From Actinokineospora pegani (GTDB lineage: Bacteria; Actinomycetota; Actinomycetes; Mycobacteriales; Pseudonocardiaceae): a stretch of DNA of 64,000 bases. The notes below the pieces were generated by a model. The model was not told the origin of the DNA and made no database searches. It was given only the letters and a program-made list of their open reading frames with translations. The position numbers and the translations under genes are program-made. This document shows positions 43,608 to 51,913 of the stretch, in pieces (position 1 is the first letter of the stretch; each line of letters opens with the position of its first letter). The stretch spans positions 1 to 64,000 of the forward strand of contig NZ_WHOL01000040.1 of the NCBI RefSeq assembly GCF_009745975.1, in the 5' to 3' direction.

Positions 43608-43710
43608 GCCGCGGAGTTGTCCACAGGCAAGATCGACTCCGGCGTGCCGAACGGGTGAAGCCGGTAGAATGGGCCTCGGGCCGCCCCCAGTGGTGTGGTG
43701 GGGTTTGGTG
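43608..43710. repeat. dispersed repeat, copy A (uninterrupted)
   Basis: Bases 43608-43691 match 47712-47795 at 79 of 84 positions, and 43692-43710 match 48113-48131 at 18 of 19. Copy A is therefore the intact form of a repeat that copy B carries split by an insertion. It contains TTGTCCACA at 43617-43625, the actinobacterial DnaA-box consensus. It has no convincing coding frame. Confidence 0.8.
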
Positions 43711-43803
43711 TCGCGCGGGGTGCGCTCGAACGGGTTCGCCTGCCCGGGTCGGAAGGCGGGGGCCTGTGTGGTTGTCAAGCTGCGGTAGTGGGCGCTGTTG
43801 CGG

Positions 43804-43880
43804 GAGCATGGCGTAGAGGACGTCGCGGCGTCTGCGGGCGAGGAAGAACGCGCGTTTGAGTTTGTGGTTGCGGGGCCGGG
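43804..43880 (-). pseudogene. remnant of IS110-family transposase C-terminus
   Basis: On the minus strand NHKLKRAFF joins directly to LARRRRDVLYAML. In IS110 transposases as remembered, these two conserved C-terminal segments are separated by about 35 residues, so the remnant has an internal deletion and no upstream catalytic domain. It ends near repeat copy A, which may be the former IS flank or end. Confidence 0.55.
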
Positions 43881-43940
43881 TGTTCGGCCTTGGTGCCGAA
43901 GCTCCTGGTTCAGGAACCACGAAACATCACGGGGATGGGG

Positions 43941-44981
43941 TCAGAGCGGGTCCGCGAAGGTGAATCGTGTGGTCATCGCTTGCTCGCAGGCCCTGACCGC
44001 CCGGCGCAGGCGGTGTTCGCGGGTGCCGGTCAGCAGGACCCACGGCACACCGCGCTCCCGCAGCCCGCGCACGAACCGGGCGGTCATCCACGGGCGCAGG
44101 TGCTCGCCGTCGCGGGTGCCGTCCTGTTCGAACGGGACGCCCACGTGGTCGGTCAGCAGGTACAGCGCGGGCCGCCGCGACCCCACGGCCGCGTCGACCT
44201 CCGCGTGCCCCGCGCCCAGGTAGCGCTCGCACCACACCGTCGCCGCCCACGGGTCGTTGTCGCAGACCAGCACCGGCGCCAGCGGGGCCGCCGCGTCCTC
44301 GTCCGCGCCCTGGCGCACCGCGACGTCGACGAAGTCGCCCACCGTCCACACCGTCGAGCCCGCCCTGGTCTTCACCTCGGTGTGCTCGCGGCCGTACTCC
44401 GGCACGAAGTCGCCGCCGTGGTGCGCGGCCAGCGCCCTGGCCAGCGTCGTCGTCCCGCTGGACTCCGCGCCGAGCACGACCACCCGCGTGCACAGCCCGG
44501 CCCGCGTCGACCGGGCCAGGCGCGACCAGTTGCCCCGGACGTCGGCGCGCACCGCCGTGCCCGACACCGGGTGCGCGACCCGGCCCGGGTCCACCGGCAC
44601 GTGCCGCGCGCCGAGGCGCCGGGCGAGCTCGGCCCCGTAGCCCTCGCTGCTGAACACCGCGTCGACCGGCTCGTGGCCGTCCAGGGCCGCCCGCCGGGCC
44701 AGCACCGAACGGACGACGCCCATGTGCAGGTCCCACACGGCCGGGTCGTGGTAGTCGATCGGGTGGTCGTCGAGGTCGCCGACGACCCGGACGCCGGGGT
44801 CGGCCGCGTGCTCCTCGGCCAGCCAGGACACCCGGTCGCGGATGGACAGCGACTCGACCGTCGCGCCGAGCATCGCGACGGTGGTGCGCCCGGACTCGGC
44901 GGCGGCCGATCGGATCAGGTGGTGGTGCCCGGCGTGCGGGGGGTAGAACTTGCCGAGCACCAGGGCGTGGCGGAACCTCAT
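43941..44981 (-). CDS. nadR: NadR-type NMN adenylyltransferase/ribosylnicotinamide kinase
   Basis: A 346-residue bifunctional enzyme of NAD salvage. The N-terminal nucleotidyltransferase has LGKFYPPHAGHHHLIRSA (HxGH motif) and DAVFSSEGYGAELARRL. The C-terminal kinase has Walker A VVLGAESSGTTTLARAL followed by FVPEYGREHTEVK. No helix-turn-helix is present, so unlike enterobacterial NadR it is not a repressor. ATG 44981 overlaps the pnuC stop as ATGA; the transporter and enzyme form one nicotinamide-riboside uptake unit. Confidence 0.94.
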   Translation of the reverse strand: MRFRHALVLGKFYPPHAGHHHLIRSAAAESGRTTVAMLGATVESLSIRDRVSWLAEEHAADPGVRVVGDLDDHPIDYHDPAVWDLHMGVVRSVLARRAALDGHEPVDAVFSSEGYGAELARRLGARHVPVDPGRVAHPVSGTAVRADVRGNWSRLARSTRAGLCTRVVVLGAESSGTTTLARALAAHHGGDFVPEYGREHTEVKTRAGSTVWTVGDFVDVAVRQGADEDAAAPLAPVLVCDNDPWAATVWCERYLGAGHAEVDAAVGSRRPALYLLTDHVGVPFEQDGTRDGEHLRPWMTARFVRGLRERGVPWVLLTGTREHRLRRAVRACEQAMTTRFTFADPL

Positions 44982-45610
44982 GCCGCGGTCCGCGCGCGCA
45001 GGTCGGCCCGCCACGAGCGCAGCCCGAGCACGCACAGGGCGAGGAAGCCGACGTAGAGGATCGACGTCAGCCACAGGCCCTTGTAGGCGTAGAGCGGGAT
45101 GTAGACCAGGTCGGCGGTGATCCACAGCCACCAGCTCTCCAGCTTCTTGCGGGCCTGCCCCCAGGTCGCCAGCAGCGACAGCACGGTGGTGAACCCGTCG
45201 GGGAACGGGACCGTGGAGTCGGTCGCCGTGCTGAGCAGGAAGGTGAGCGCCGCGGTGGCGGCCACGCCCACGACGAGGACCACCCGCCACTGCGCCACGG
45301 TGACCCGCGAGACCGTGAGGTGGGTGCGCTCGTCGCCCCCGCGCAGCCACGACCACCAGCCGTAGACGGCGAGGGCGACGTAGACGACCTGCAACCACGC
45401 GTCCGCGTAGAGGCCCGCGGTGATGAACAGGGCGAAGAACGCGAGGTTGTTGACAATCCCGATCGGCCAGTTCCACACGTTCTGCCGCGCCACCAGCCAC
45501 ACGCACAGCGCGCCGGTGACGAACCCGACCACCTCCATCCACGAGGTCTCGGCGCCGAACGCGGTGAACGCGGTCGCGCGAAGTGGTCCCAGCACGCCGT
45601 CGAGTGACAC
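44978..45610 (-). CDS. pnuC: nicotinamide riboside transporter PnuC
   Basis: A 210-residue membrane transporter of the SWEET-like PnuC family with about seven helices. The substrate signature is QNVWNWPIGIVNNLAFFALF; ESWWLWITADLVYIPLYAYK and GLWLTSILYVGFLALCVLGL follow as in the family. GTG 45610 has GGGAGGAG upstream. Its overlap with nadR supports nicotinamide riboside as substrate, trapped by the NadR kinase. Confidence 0.94.
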   Translation of the reverse strand: MSLDGVLGPLRATAFTAFGAETSWMEVVGFVTGALCVWLVARQNVWNWPIGIVNNLAFFALFITAGLYADAWLQVVYVALAVYGWWSWLRGGDERTHLTVSRVTVAQWRVVLVVGVAATAALTFLLSTATDSTVPFPDGFTTVLSLLATWGQARKKLESWWLWITADLVYIPLYAYKGLWLTSILYVGFLALCVLGLRSWRADLRARTAA

Positions 45611-45715
45611 CGGCTGACTCCTCCCTGTTCGACCGCCGCCCTGGTCAGCCGACCCGCAGCCTACGGAGCCGCTGCCCGGTCGGGCGACAAGTGGGATCGA
45701 CCCGTTGCGCGATGA

Positions 45716-45731
45716 TCGAACATGTGTTCGA
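45716..45731. promoter_or_regulatory. perfect LexA/SOS box over the radical SAM start codon
   Basis: TCGAAC-ATGT-GTTCGA matches the actinobacterial SOS consensus TCGAAC-N4-GTTCGA exactly. The ATG in its centre (45722-45724) is the start codon, so bound LexA would block both a leaderless transcript and its promoter. Confidence 0.85.
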
Positions 45732-47662
45732 CTAACGCCGTGCGATGGGACGGACAGCGGTTGGACGGGACCCGGGCCGACGAGGCCGGGCAGGGCTCGC
45801 TGCCGGGGCTGCCCGGCCTGGTGCGCAGCGTGCGGACCCCGGAGTTCGCCGGGGTGGTGTTCCACGAGGTCTTGGCCAAGTCAGTGCTCAACCGCGTGCC
45901 CGGGCGCGGCGAGATGCCGTTCGAGTGGACGGTCAACCCCTACCGCGGGTGTTCCCACGCGTGCACCTACTGCCTGCACGGCGACACGCCGATCCTGATG
46001 GCCGACGGCACGACCAAGCCGCTGGCCGAGATCGCCGTCGGCGACCGGATCTACGGCACCGAGCGGCGCGGCAGCTACCGCCACTACGTGCCCACCGAGG
46101 TGCTCGACCACTGGAGCACCACCAAGCCCGCCTACCGCGTCACCCTCGCCGACGGCACCCAGCTCATCGCCAGCGGCGACCACCGCTTCCTCACCGAGCG
46201 CGGCTGGAAGCACGTCACCGGCGAGGTCTCCGGGCCCGGCCGCCGCCCGCACCTGACCGTCGGCAACAAGCTCATGGGCACCGGCCAGTTCGCCGCCGCC
46301 CCCAAGGACACCGCCGACTACCGGCGCGGCTACCTCGCGGGCGTCGCCAGGGGCGACGGCGGCGCGCCGCGCGCCGAGCAGGCAGGCGCCCGGGTCGCGG
46401 AGTACCTGTCCGGCGACTCCGGGCTCACGCTGCCCGTCGACTGGCCGCGCACCCCGACCGACGAGTGGCGCAAGGGCCTGCTCGCCGGGGTGTTCGACGC
46501 CGACGGCACATTCGCCCACCGCATCCTGCGACTGCCCAACCTGGGGCCGCGCGCGCTGGCGGCCGTCGAGGAGGCGTTGTCGCGCTTCGGTTTCCAGCAC
46601 GCCCTCGAGCAGCGCAGGCTGCCGATGGCCCGCCGCTGCGTGCGCGTCGACGGCGGCCTGCCCGAGCACCTCCGCTTCTTCCACCTCACCGACCCCGCCG
46701 TCACCACCAAGCGCACCATCGACGGCGCCGCCATCAAGTCCCCCGCCCGCCTCGACGTCGTCGCGGTCGAGCCGCTGGGCCTGGAACTGCCGCTCTACGA
46801 CATCACCACGGGCACCTCGGATTTCATCGCCAACGGCGTGGTCAGCCACAACTGCTTCGCCCGCCACTCGCACACCTACCTCGACCTCGACGCGGGCGAC
46901 GACTTCGACAACCAGGTCGTGGTCAAGCTCAACGCGCCCCAGGTCCTCAAGCGACAGTTGACCGCCCCCTCGTGGCACGGCTCGCCGGTGGCCATGGGCA
47001 CCAACACCGACCCGTACCAGCGCGCCGAGGGCCGCTACGGGCTGATGCCCGGCATCATCCGCGCCCTCGCCGAGTCCGGAACGCCCTTCCAGATCCTCAC
47101 CAAGGGGACCATGCTCTCCCGCGACCTCCCGCTGCTCAAGGCCGTCTCCGCGGACGTGCCGGTCGGCCTCGGCGTCTCACTGGCCCTGCTGGACCGCGAA
47201 CTCCAGTCCTCTGTGGAACCAGGCACGCCGTCCCCGTCGGCCCGCCTGGAACTCATCCGCCGGATCACCGGCGCGGGCCTGCCCTGCGGTGTGTTCGCCG
47301 CCCCGATCCTGCCCGGCCTCACCGACGCGGTGGAACAGTTGGACGCGCTGCTGGCCGCCATCGCGGCGGCGGGCGCGACCGGCGTGACGGTGCAGCCGTT
47401 GCACATCCGGCCGGGTATGCGCGAGTGGTTCGCGGCCTGGCTCGCCCGCGAGCACCCGGTGCTCGTCCCGCTGTACCGGCGCGTCTACGGGCGGGGGCTG
47501 CGGGCCGCGCCCGGGTACCGGGCCGCGTTGGCCGCCCGGGTCGCGCCGTTGGCGCGTCGACACGGGTTGGCGGGTGGGGGGTACCGGTTCCCGGAGGGGA
47601 GCGTGGTCGAGAAGCGCGTTCCGGAGCAGACGACGGGCCCGGACCAGTTGAGCCTGCTCTAG
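45722..47662 (+). CDS. intein-containing Rv2578c-family radical SAM protein
   Basis: The 646-residue precursor has an N-extein (1-83), an intein (84-377) and a C-extein. After splicing, the radical SAM motif reads NPYRGCSHACTYCFARHSHT, a CxxxCxxC [4Fe-4S] site; before splicing the third cysteine position is the intein's own Cys84. The C-extein continues with GSPVAMGTNTDPYQRAEGRY and GAGLPCGVFAAPILPGLTD, a TIM-barrel of the SplB-like type. Its mycobacterial relative is Rv2578c. A perfect SOS box overlaps the start codon, so damage induction is expected. The reaction catalysed is not known. Confidence 0.93.
   Translation: MCSTNAVRWDGQRLDGTRADEAGQGSLPGLPGLVRSVRTPEFAGVVFHEVLAKSVLNRVPGRGEMPFEWTVNPYRGCSHACTYCLHGDTPILMADGTTKPLAEIAVGDRIYGTERRGSYRHYVPTEVLDHWSTTKPAYRVTLADGTQLIASGDHRFLTERGWKHVTGEVSGPGRRPHLTVGNKLMGTGQFAAAPKDTADYRRGYLAGVARGDGGAPRAEQAGARVAEYLSGDSGLTLPVDWPRTPTDEWRKGLLAGVFDADGTFAHRILRLPNLGPRALAAVEEALSRFGFQHALEQRRLPMARRCVRVDGGLPEHLRFFHLTDPAVTTKRTIDGAAIKSPARLDVVAVEPLGLELPLYDITTGTSDFIANGVVSHNCFARHSHTYLDLDAGDDFDNQVVVKLNAPQVLKRQLTAPSWHGSPVAMGTNTDPYQRAEGRYGLMPGIIRALAESGTPFQILTKGTMLSRDLPLLKAVSADVPVGLGVSLALLDRELQSSVEPGTPSPSARLELIRRITGAGLPCGVFAAPILPGLTDAVEQLDALLAAIAAAGATGVTVQPLHIRPGMREWFAAWLAREHPVLVPLYRRVYGRGLRAAPGYRAALAARVAPLARRHGLAGGGYRFPEGSVVEKRVPEQTTGPDQLSLL
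45971..46852 (+). other. intein with LAGLIDADG-type endonuclease remnant
   Basis: A 294-residue protein intron. Block A begins CLHGDTPILMADG, block B contains IASGDHRFLTERGW, and the C-terminal blocks read YDITTGTSDFIANGVVSHN followed by Cys as the +1 extein residue. The penultimate His and terminal Asn are present, so splicing should work. Two dodecapeptide-like motifs, LAGVARGDGG and LLAGVFDADGT, keep their acidic residues, so the homing nuclease may be active or only recently decayed. Confidence 0.93.
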
Positions 47663-47711
47663 GCCCCCTGAACCTTCGCCCGCACCAGTGCGCGCCGCGT
47701 CCTGGCGAGCC

Positions 47712-48131
47712 GCCGCGGAGTTGTCCACAGGCATGATCGACTTCGGCGTGCCGAACGGGTGAAGCCGGCAGAATGGGCTTGGGGCCGCCCCCAGTGGGCA
47801 ATGCCACTTACTTCGTGTTTTTCCTGGTTGGGCGGGTGTGGTGGTGGAGGGTTCGGGTGGGGGCCGGTCGGTGTCGGCTTGCTCGGTCGTCTCGCGCACG
47901 GGGTTGGTGGGTGAGGCGACCGGATGGGCTCGGTTCTGTCGCCCCTGTTCGGGACCTCGTACTCGGGGACCCGAAGGAGGGTGTGGTCGACAGGCAGGGC
48001 CGTGCGGTGTTCTCGCGTTCGGAACGCTTCCACGCCTCGATCTCCGCGGCCGCCATCACCACGCACGACCCCACAGCCTCCACGCCGGGCTAAGTGAGTG
48101 GCATTGCCCAGTGGTGTGGCGGGGTTTGGTG
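47712..48131. repeat. dispersed repeat, copy B (split by a MITE)
   Basis: The left half (47712-47795) and right half (48113-48131) match copy A at 43608-43710. The 314-bp element at 47796-48109 and a duplicated AGT lie between them. The DnaA-box-like TTGTCCACA is at 47721-47729. Beyond the right half similarity to copy A fades quickly. Confidence 0.8.
47796..48109. mobile_element. 314-bp MITE with inverted ends and 3-bp target duplication
   Basis: The left end reads GGGCAATGCCACTTAC and the reverse complement of the right end reads GGGCAATGCCACTCAC, so 15 of 16 positions match. AGT flanks it on both sides (47793-47795 and 48110-48112). The uninterrupted sequence with a single AGT exists in copy A at 43689-43691, which proves insertion. 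No transposase domain is recognised inside; a 91-codon open frame on the minus strand (47808-48083) is Arg/Ser/Thr/Pro-rich and probably not a protein. Confidence 0.85.
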
Positions 48132-48218
48132 TTGGCGGGGTTTGCCGCGAATGGGATTGGAGTGGCGGGCCGCTTGCGGATGTGGAAAGGCGAGGGCTGG
48201 GGCGGGTTGCCGGTTGTG

Positions 48219-49001
48219 CTACATGACCCAGCGGCGGAAGCCGCCCTCGGAGTTGATGACCTGGCCGGTGACCCACTGGCTGTCGTCGGAGGCCAGCCAC
48301 CGCACCAGGTTCGCCACATCGGCCGGGGTCCCCCAGCGCCCGGCGGGGAGGGCGCGGCCGACCTGCTCGGCCAGTTCCCCGCCTGCCCAGCCGGTGTCGA
48401 CCGGGCCCGGGTTCACGGTGTTGACGGTGATGCCCCGGTCGATCAGCGCGTCCGACAGGGTCAGGGTCATCTGGTGGATGGAGCCCTTGCTGATGGCGTA
48501 GGGGATTTCCTGGCTCATCGGTCCGAGGTGCTGGCCCGAGGTGAACAGGATGATCCGCCCGCCGCCGCGCGTGTCGTCGTGGGCGGCGGCGAAGGCTTGG
48601 GCCAGGAGGACGCTCGCGCGGGCGTTGACCGCCCAGGTCAGGTCGAGTTCGGCGGCTGTCACCTCCGCGAGGGTGCCCAGCGAACTGCGCGCGTGGTTGG
48701 CGACCACCACGTCCACCCCGCCGAAGGCGTCCACCGCCGCTTCGATCACTCGGCGCGGCGCGTCCGGGTCGGCGAAATCCGCGACCACGTGCCGCACACC
48801 CTCGCCCAGCAGCCGCACGACCCCGGACTCGCCCAGGTCGTCGGCGCCCCACGGCTGACCGGCGTCGTGCTCCGCCCAGGACTGGACCAGCACCGACGCC
48901 CCCGCCGCGAGCAGGTCCGCGGCCAGGGCGAACCCGATCCCCGCCCGCCTGCTGACCCCGGTGACCACGACGACCTTGCCCGTCAACGCCTGCACGCCCA
49001 T
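48219..49001 (-). CDS. short-chain dehydrogenase/reductase
   Basis: A 260-residue classical SDR. The cofactor motif is VVVTGVSRRAGIGFALAADL (longer loop than TGxxxGxG), catalytic YxxxK is in PYAISKGSIHQMTL, with Ser in ILFTSGQHLGP, and NTVNPGPVDTGW follows. The C-terminal SEGGFRRWVM is typical. An oxidoreductase for a small alcohol or ketone is expected; substrate unknown. The repeat/MITE block lies just past its stop. Confidence 0.9.
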   Translation of the reverse strand: MGVQALTGKVVVVTGVSRRAGIGFALAADLLAAGASVLVQSWAEHDAGQPWGADDLGESGVVRLLGEGVRHVVADFADPDAPRRVIEAAVDAFGGVDVVVANHARSSLGTLAEVTAAELDLTWAVNARASVLLAQAFAAAHDDTRGGGRIILFTSGQHLGPMSQEIPYAISKGSIHQMTLTLSDALIDRGITVNTVNPGPVDTGWAGGELAEQVGRALPAGRWGTPADVANLVRWLASDDSQWVTGQVINSEGGFRRWVM

Positions 49002-49024
49002 GTCCCGACCGTAGCCAGCGAACG

Positions 49025-49063
49025 CCAGTGCCCTCCACCCGGAATCCGGGTGGAGGGCACTGG
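49025..49063 (-). terminator. 39-nt palindromic terminator of the DEAD-box gene
   Basis: A perfect 19-bp stem (49025-49043 with 49045-49063) begins nine bases after the helicase stop at 49072. In RNA a small loop would form at the centre. Confidence 0.85.
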
Positions 49064-49071
49064 TCAGTCGA

Positions 49072-50589
49072 TCAGCGCTCGGCGTTGAACCGGCGCGGTG
49101 CGCGGCGCGGTGCGGCGGTGCCCCGGCGGGCGCCGCGGTCGAAGCCTGCGTCGTTGCGGGTGTCGCGGTGGGCGCCCTCGCGCGGGGCTCCCTCGCGGCG
49201 GCGCGGGCGGAACTCGCCGCGGAAGTCGCCGCGCGGGCCGCCGCCGTCGCGGCGCGGGGAGCGCTGCGGGCGGCTGGGGCGGGCCGGGGGCTCGATCCAC
49301 GGCTCGCCCGTGGGGACGCGCGCGCCGGTGATGCGGACCAGGTCGGCGTTGCCCGGGGCGACCCGGGTGCTCTCCGGCTTGATCCCGGCCTTGTCGGTCA
49401 GGCGGGCGACGCTGCGGCGCTGCTCGTGGGTGACCATGGTGACGACGGTGCCCGACTCGCCCGCGCGGGCCGTGCGGCCCGCCCGGTGCAGGTAGTCCTT
49501 GGAGTCGGCGGGCGGGTCGACGTGCACGACCAGGCTGACGCCGTCGACGTGGATGCCGCGGGCGGCGACGTCGGTGGCGACCAGGACCGGGGTGACCCCG
49601 TCGCGGAACTGCGAGAGCACGCGGTTGCGGGCGCCCTGGGTCTTGCCGCCGTGCAGCGCCCCGGCGCGGACGCCGACCTCGCGCAGCTTCTCGGCCAAGC
49701 GGTCGACGTGGTGCTTGGTGCGCACGAACATGATCGTGCGGCCGTCGCGGGCGGCGACCTCGGTGATGACGTCGGTCTTCTCCCGCTTGGACACCAGCAG
49801 CACGTGGTGCTCCATGGTGGACACGCTGGCGGTGGACACGTCGACCGAGTGCGTGACCGGGTTGGTCAGGTAGCGGCGGACGAGCTGGTCGACGTCGCCG
49901 TCCAGGGTGGCCGAGAACAGCAGCACCTGGCCGTCGCGGTCGGTGAGGTCGAGGATCTCGCGGACCTGGGGCAGGAAGCCCATGTCCGCCATCTGGTCGG
50001 CCTCGTCGATCGCGCTGAACTGCACGTCGGTCAGGGTGCAGGTGCCCTGGCGGACGTGGTCGGAGAGCCGACCGGGGGTCGCGATCAGCAGGTCGACGCC
50101 GCGGCGCAGCGCCTCGGCCTGCCGGGGGAAGGACATGCCGCCGACGGCGGTGCGGCACCACAGGCCCAGCGCGCGGGCCATCGGGGTCAGCGCGTCGGAG
50201 ACCTGCAGCGCCAGCTCGCGGGTCGGCACCAGGATCAGCGCGCGCGGGCGGCCGGGGCGGGCGTGGCCGCCGTCGAGCCGGGCCAGCAGCGCCAGGCCGA
50301 AGGCCAGCGTCTTGCCGGAGCCGGTCTGGGCGCGGCCCAGCACGTCGCGCCCGGCGAGCGCGTCGGGCAGCGTCGCGGCCTGGATTGGGAAGGGGGAGTC
50401 GATGCCGGCCTCGGCCAGCGCCGCCAGCAGCTTCGGCGGCAGGCCCAGCTCGGCGAAGGAGGGACCGTTCTCACCGATCTCGTTGTAGCGGCCCTTGCCG
50501 CTCTGGCGGTGTCGGGGCTTGCGGTCCGCCTGGTCGACGCCAAGGTCGGCCTGCTCGGAATCGATCATGGACAGGGCAGTGTCTGGCAC
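49072..50589 (-). CDS. DEAD-box ATP-dependent RNA helicase
   Basis: A 505-residue helicase that unwinds RNA duplexes. Motifs in order are FPIQAATLPDALAGRD (Q motif), AQTGSGKT (I), PTRELALQV (Ia), TPGRL (Ib), IDEADQM (II, DEAD), LFSATLD (III), VATDVAARGIHVDG (V) and HRAGRTARAGESG (VI). A long Arg/Gly/Pro tail (PRRDGGGPRGDFRGEFRPRR) follows, typical of RNA-binding helicases. GTG 50589 has GAGAGGA upstream. The roughly 190-base leader implied by TAGTAT at 50781 fits cold-shock helicases. Confidence 0.93.
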   Translation of the reverse strand: MPDTALSMIDSEQADLGVDQADRKPRHRQSGKGRYNEIGENGPSFAELGLPPKLLAALAEAGIDSPFPIQAATLPDALAGRDVLGRAQTGSGKTLAFGLALLARLDGGHARPGRPRALILVPTRELALQVSDALTPMARALGLWCRTAVGGMSFPRQAEALRRGVDLLIATPGRLSDHVRQGTCTLTDVQFSAIDEADQMADMGFLPQVREILDLTDRDGQVLLFSATLDGDVDQLVRRYLTNPVTHSVDVSTASVSTMEHHVLLVSKREKTDVITEVAARDGRTIMFVRTKHHVDRLAEKLREVGVRAGALHGGKTQGARNRVLSQFRDGVTPVLVATDVAARGIHVDGVSLVVHVDPPADSKDYLHRAGRTARAGESGTVVTMVTHEQRRSVARLTDKAGIKPESTRVAPGNADLVRITGARVPTGEPWIEPPARPSRPQRSPRRDGGGPRGDFRGEFRPRRREGAPREGAHRDTRNDAGFDRGARRGTAAPRRAPRRFNAER

Positions 50590-50780
50590 GGGGTCCTCTC
50601 GGGACGTGGCACGTCTCGGGAGGCTCCGCCCTCTGTCATGAGGTCGGCAGGCTTTCACGCGGACGGGCCCGGCGTGGTAGCACGCCGTTATTGGGTGGTC
50701 TGTCTGATGGTCACCGCCACCGCCCGGACCGTTGAACTGATCCGACGGGAGCGACTCTTGTCGCTCGCGGTGCTGAACCG

Positions 50781-50786
50781 ATACTA
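50781..50786 (-). promoter_or_regulatory. candidate -10 of the DEAD-box gene
   Basis: Minus-strand TAGTAT is the best TANNNT in the 298-base gap between the helicase and RIO genes and would give a leader of about 185 bases. No good -35 is seen. The rest of the gap shows no gene. Confidence 0.35.
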
Positions 50787-50887
50787 CCTGACGTGGTCGC
50801 CCCCTTGTCCGGTGCGGGCCCTTCGAGATCGTGAGCGTGCCCACTGGGCAGGTGGGGCGGGCGACCGCGGTCACCCGCCCCACCTGG

Positions 50888-51856
50888 TCAGACGCCCGCT
50901 ATCGACAGCAGCCTGGCGGTGAGCGCCGCGGCGTCGCCGACCTCGGCGGGCAGGCCCCGCCCGGCGAACCAGGAAGCGATGTTCGCCACATCCCTGGCCA
51001 GGAACTCCCGGCCCGCCGGGTTGGCGACGACGTCGACGACCTGCGGCAGGTCGATCACGACCAGCTCGCCGTCGCGCACGAGCGCGTTGTAGGCGGACAG
51101 GTCGCCGTGGGTGAGCCCTTCGGTGGCGAAGACCTCCAGCGCCCGCACGAGCTGCTCCCACAGGTCGCGCAGCTCGTCGGCGCCGGGGCGCACCTGGGCC
51201 AGCCGGGGCGCGCCCTCGGTGGCCGCGCCGCCCGCGGGCCGGACGAACTCCAGCAGCAGTTCGGTGCCGTCGCGCTGGACCGGGTAGGGCACCGGGGCGC
51301 CCGCCGCCCACAGCCTGCCCAGGGCGGCGAACTCGGCCACCGCCCACTGCTCGGCGATGAGGTTGCGGCCGAACGACGTGCGCCCGGCGATCGCCCGGTT
51401 CTCCCGGGACCGGCGCATCCGCCTGCCCTCGAGGTACCCGGCGTCGCGGTGGAACAGCCGGTGCTCGCCGCCGCGGTAGCGCTTGGCGGCCAGCACGCAC
51501 GAGTCCCCGTCGGGCACCGCGCGCTCCAGCAGGAAGACGTCGGCCTCCTTGCCGGTCTTGAGCACGCCGAGCTCGGTGTCGGCGGCGGCCAGCTCGGTCA
51601 CCAGCCAGTCCGGCCGGGGCTTGGGCCCCTGCTCGGCCTCGCCCCAGGTCGACCAGCGGTCGGCGCCGTCGGGCAGCAGGCCCTGGGTGGTGTAGGCGTC
51701 GTCGCGGACGCGGGCCAGCCGGGCCTTCTCGGCCTCGGTGAGCCGCCCGGACCTGGTCGGCTGCGGGTCGTCGTCGAAGCGCCGCCGCCTGCGGGCCCGG
51801 GGGTGGTCGTCGTGGTGTTCGTCGGAAAAGTCGTCGGTGAGACCGTGCGAGCGCAC
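50888..51856 (-). CDS. RIO1-family atypical serine kinase
   Basis: A 322-residue RIO kinase. The ATP region has LGVLKTGKEADVFLLERAV with Lys in VLAAKRYRGGEHRLFHRD, the catalytic loop is LTHGDLSAYNALVRDG and the metal loop is VVIDLPQVVDVVANP. A basic, His-rich N-terminus of about 40 residues precedes the kinase. The GTG start has AAGGAG about 10 bases ahead. Bacterial RIO kinases are poorly understood; a ribosome-related role by analogy with eukaryotes is only a guess. Confidence 0.9.
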   Translation of the reverse strand: MRSHGLTDDFSDEHHDDHPRARRRRRFDDDPQPTRSGRLTEAEKARLARVRDDAYTTQGLLPDGADRWSTWGEAEQGPKPRPDWLVTELAAADTELGVLKTGKEADVFLLERAVPDGDSCVLAAKRYRGGEHRLFHRDAGYLEGRRMRRSRENRAIAGRTSFGRNLIAEQWAVAEFAALGRLWAAGAPVPYPVQRDGTELLLEFVRPAGGAATEGAPRLAQVRPGADELRDLWEQLVRALEVFATEGLTHGDLSAYNALVRDGELVVIDLPQVVDVVANPAGREFLARDVANIASWFAGRGLPAEVGDAAALTARLLSIAGV

Positions 51857-51913
51857 TGGTTGTTTCTCCTTGAGCGGGGGTGGGACCCCTCGGAGGACCA
51901 GCGCGAGCAGCGC

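Noticed and set aside
43735-43748. TCGAAC-GG-GTTCGC near repeat copy A as an SOS box
   Set aside because: The spacer is two bases instead of four, and it lies in mobile-element debris with no gene downstream.
47808-48083. 91-codon frame inside the 314-bp MITE as a possible transposase
   Set aside because: No DDE-like or HTH features; Arg, Ser, Thr and Pro dominate; the element is too short to encode a transposase.
49072-50161. Frame-shifted minus-strand frame over the helicase as a separate gene
   Set aside because: It overlaps the helicase entirely in another frame and contains none of its own conserved motifs.
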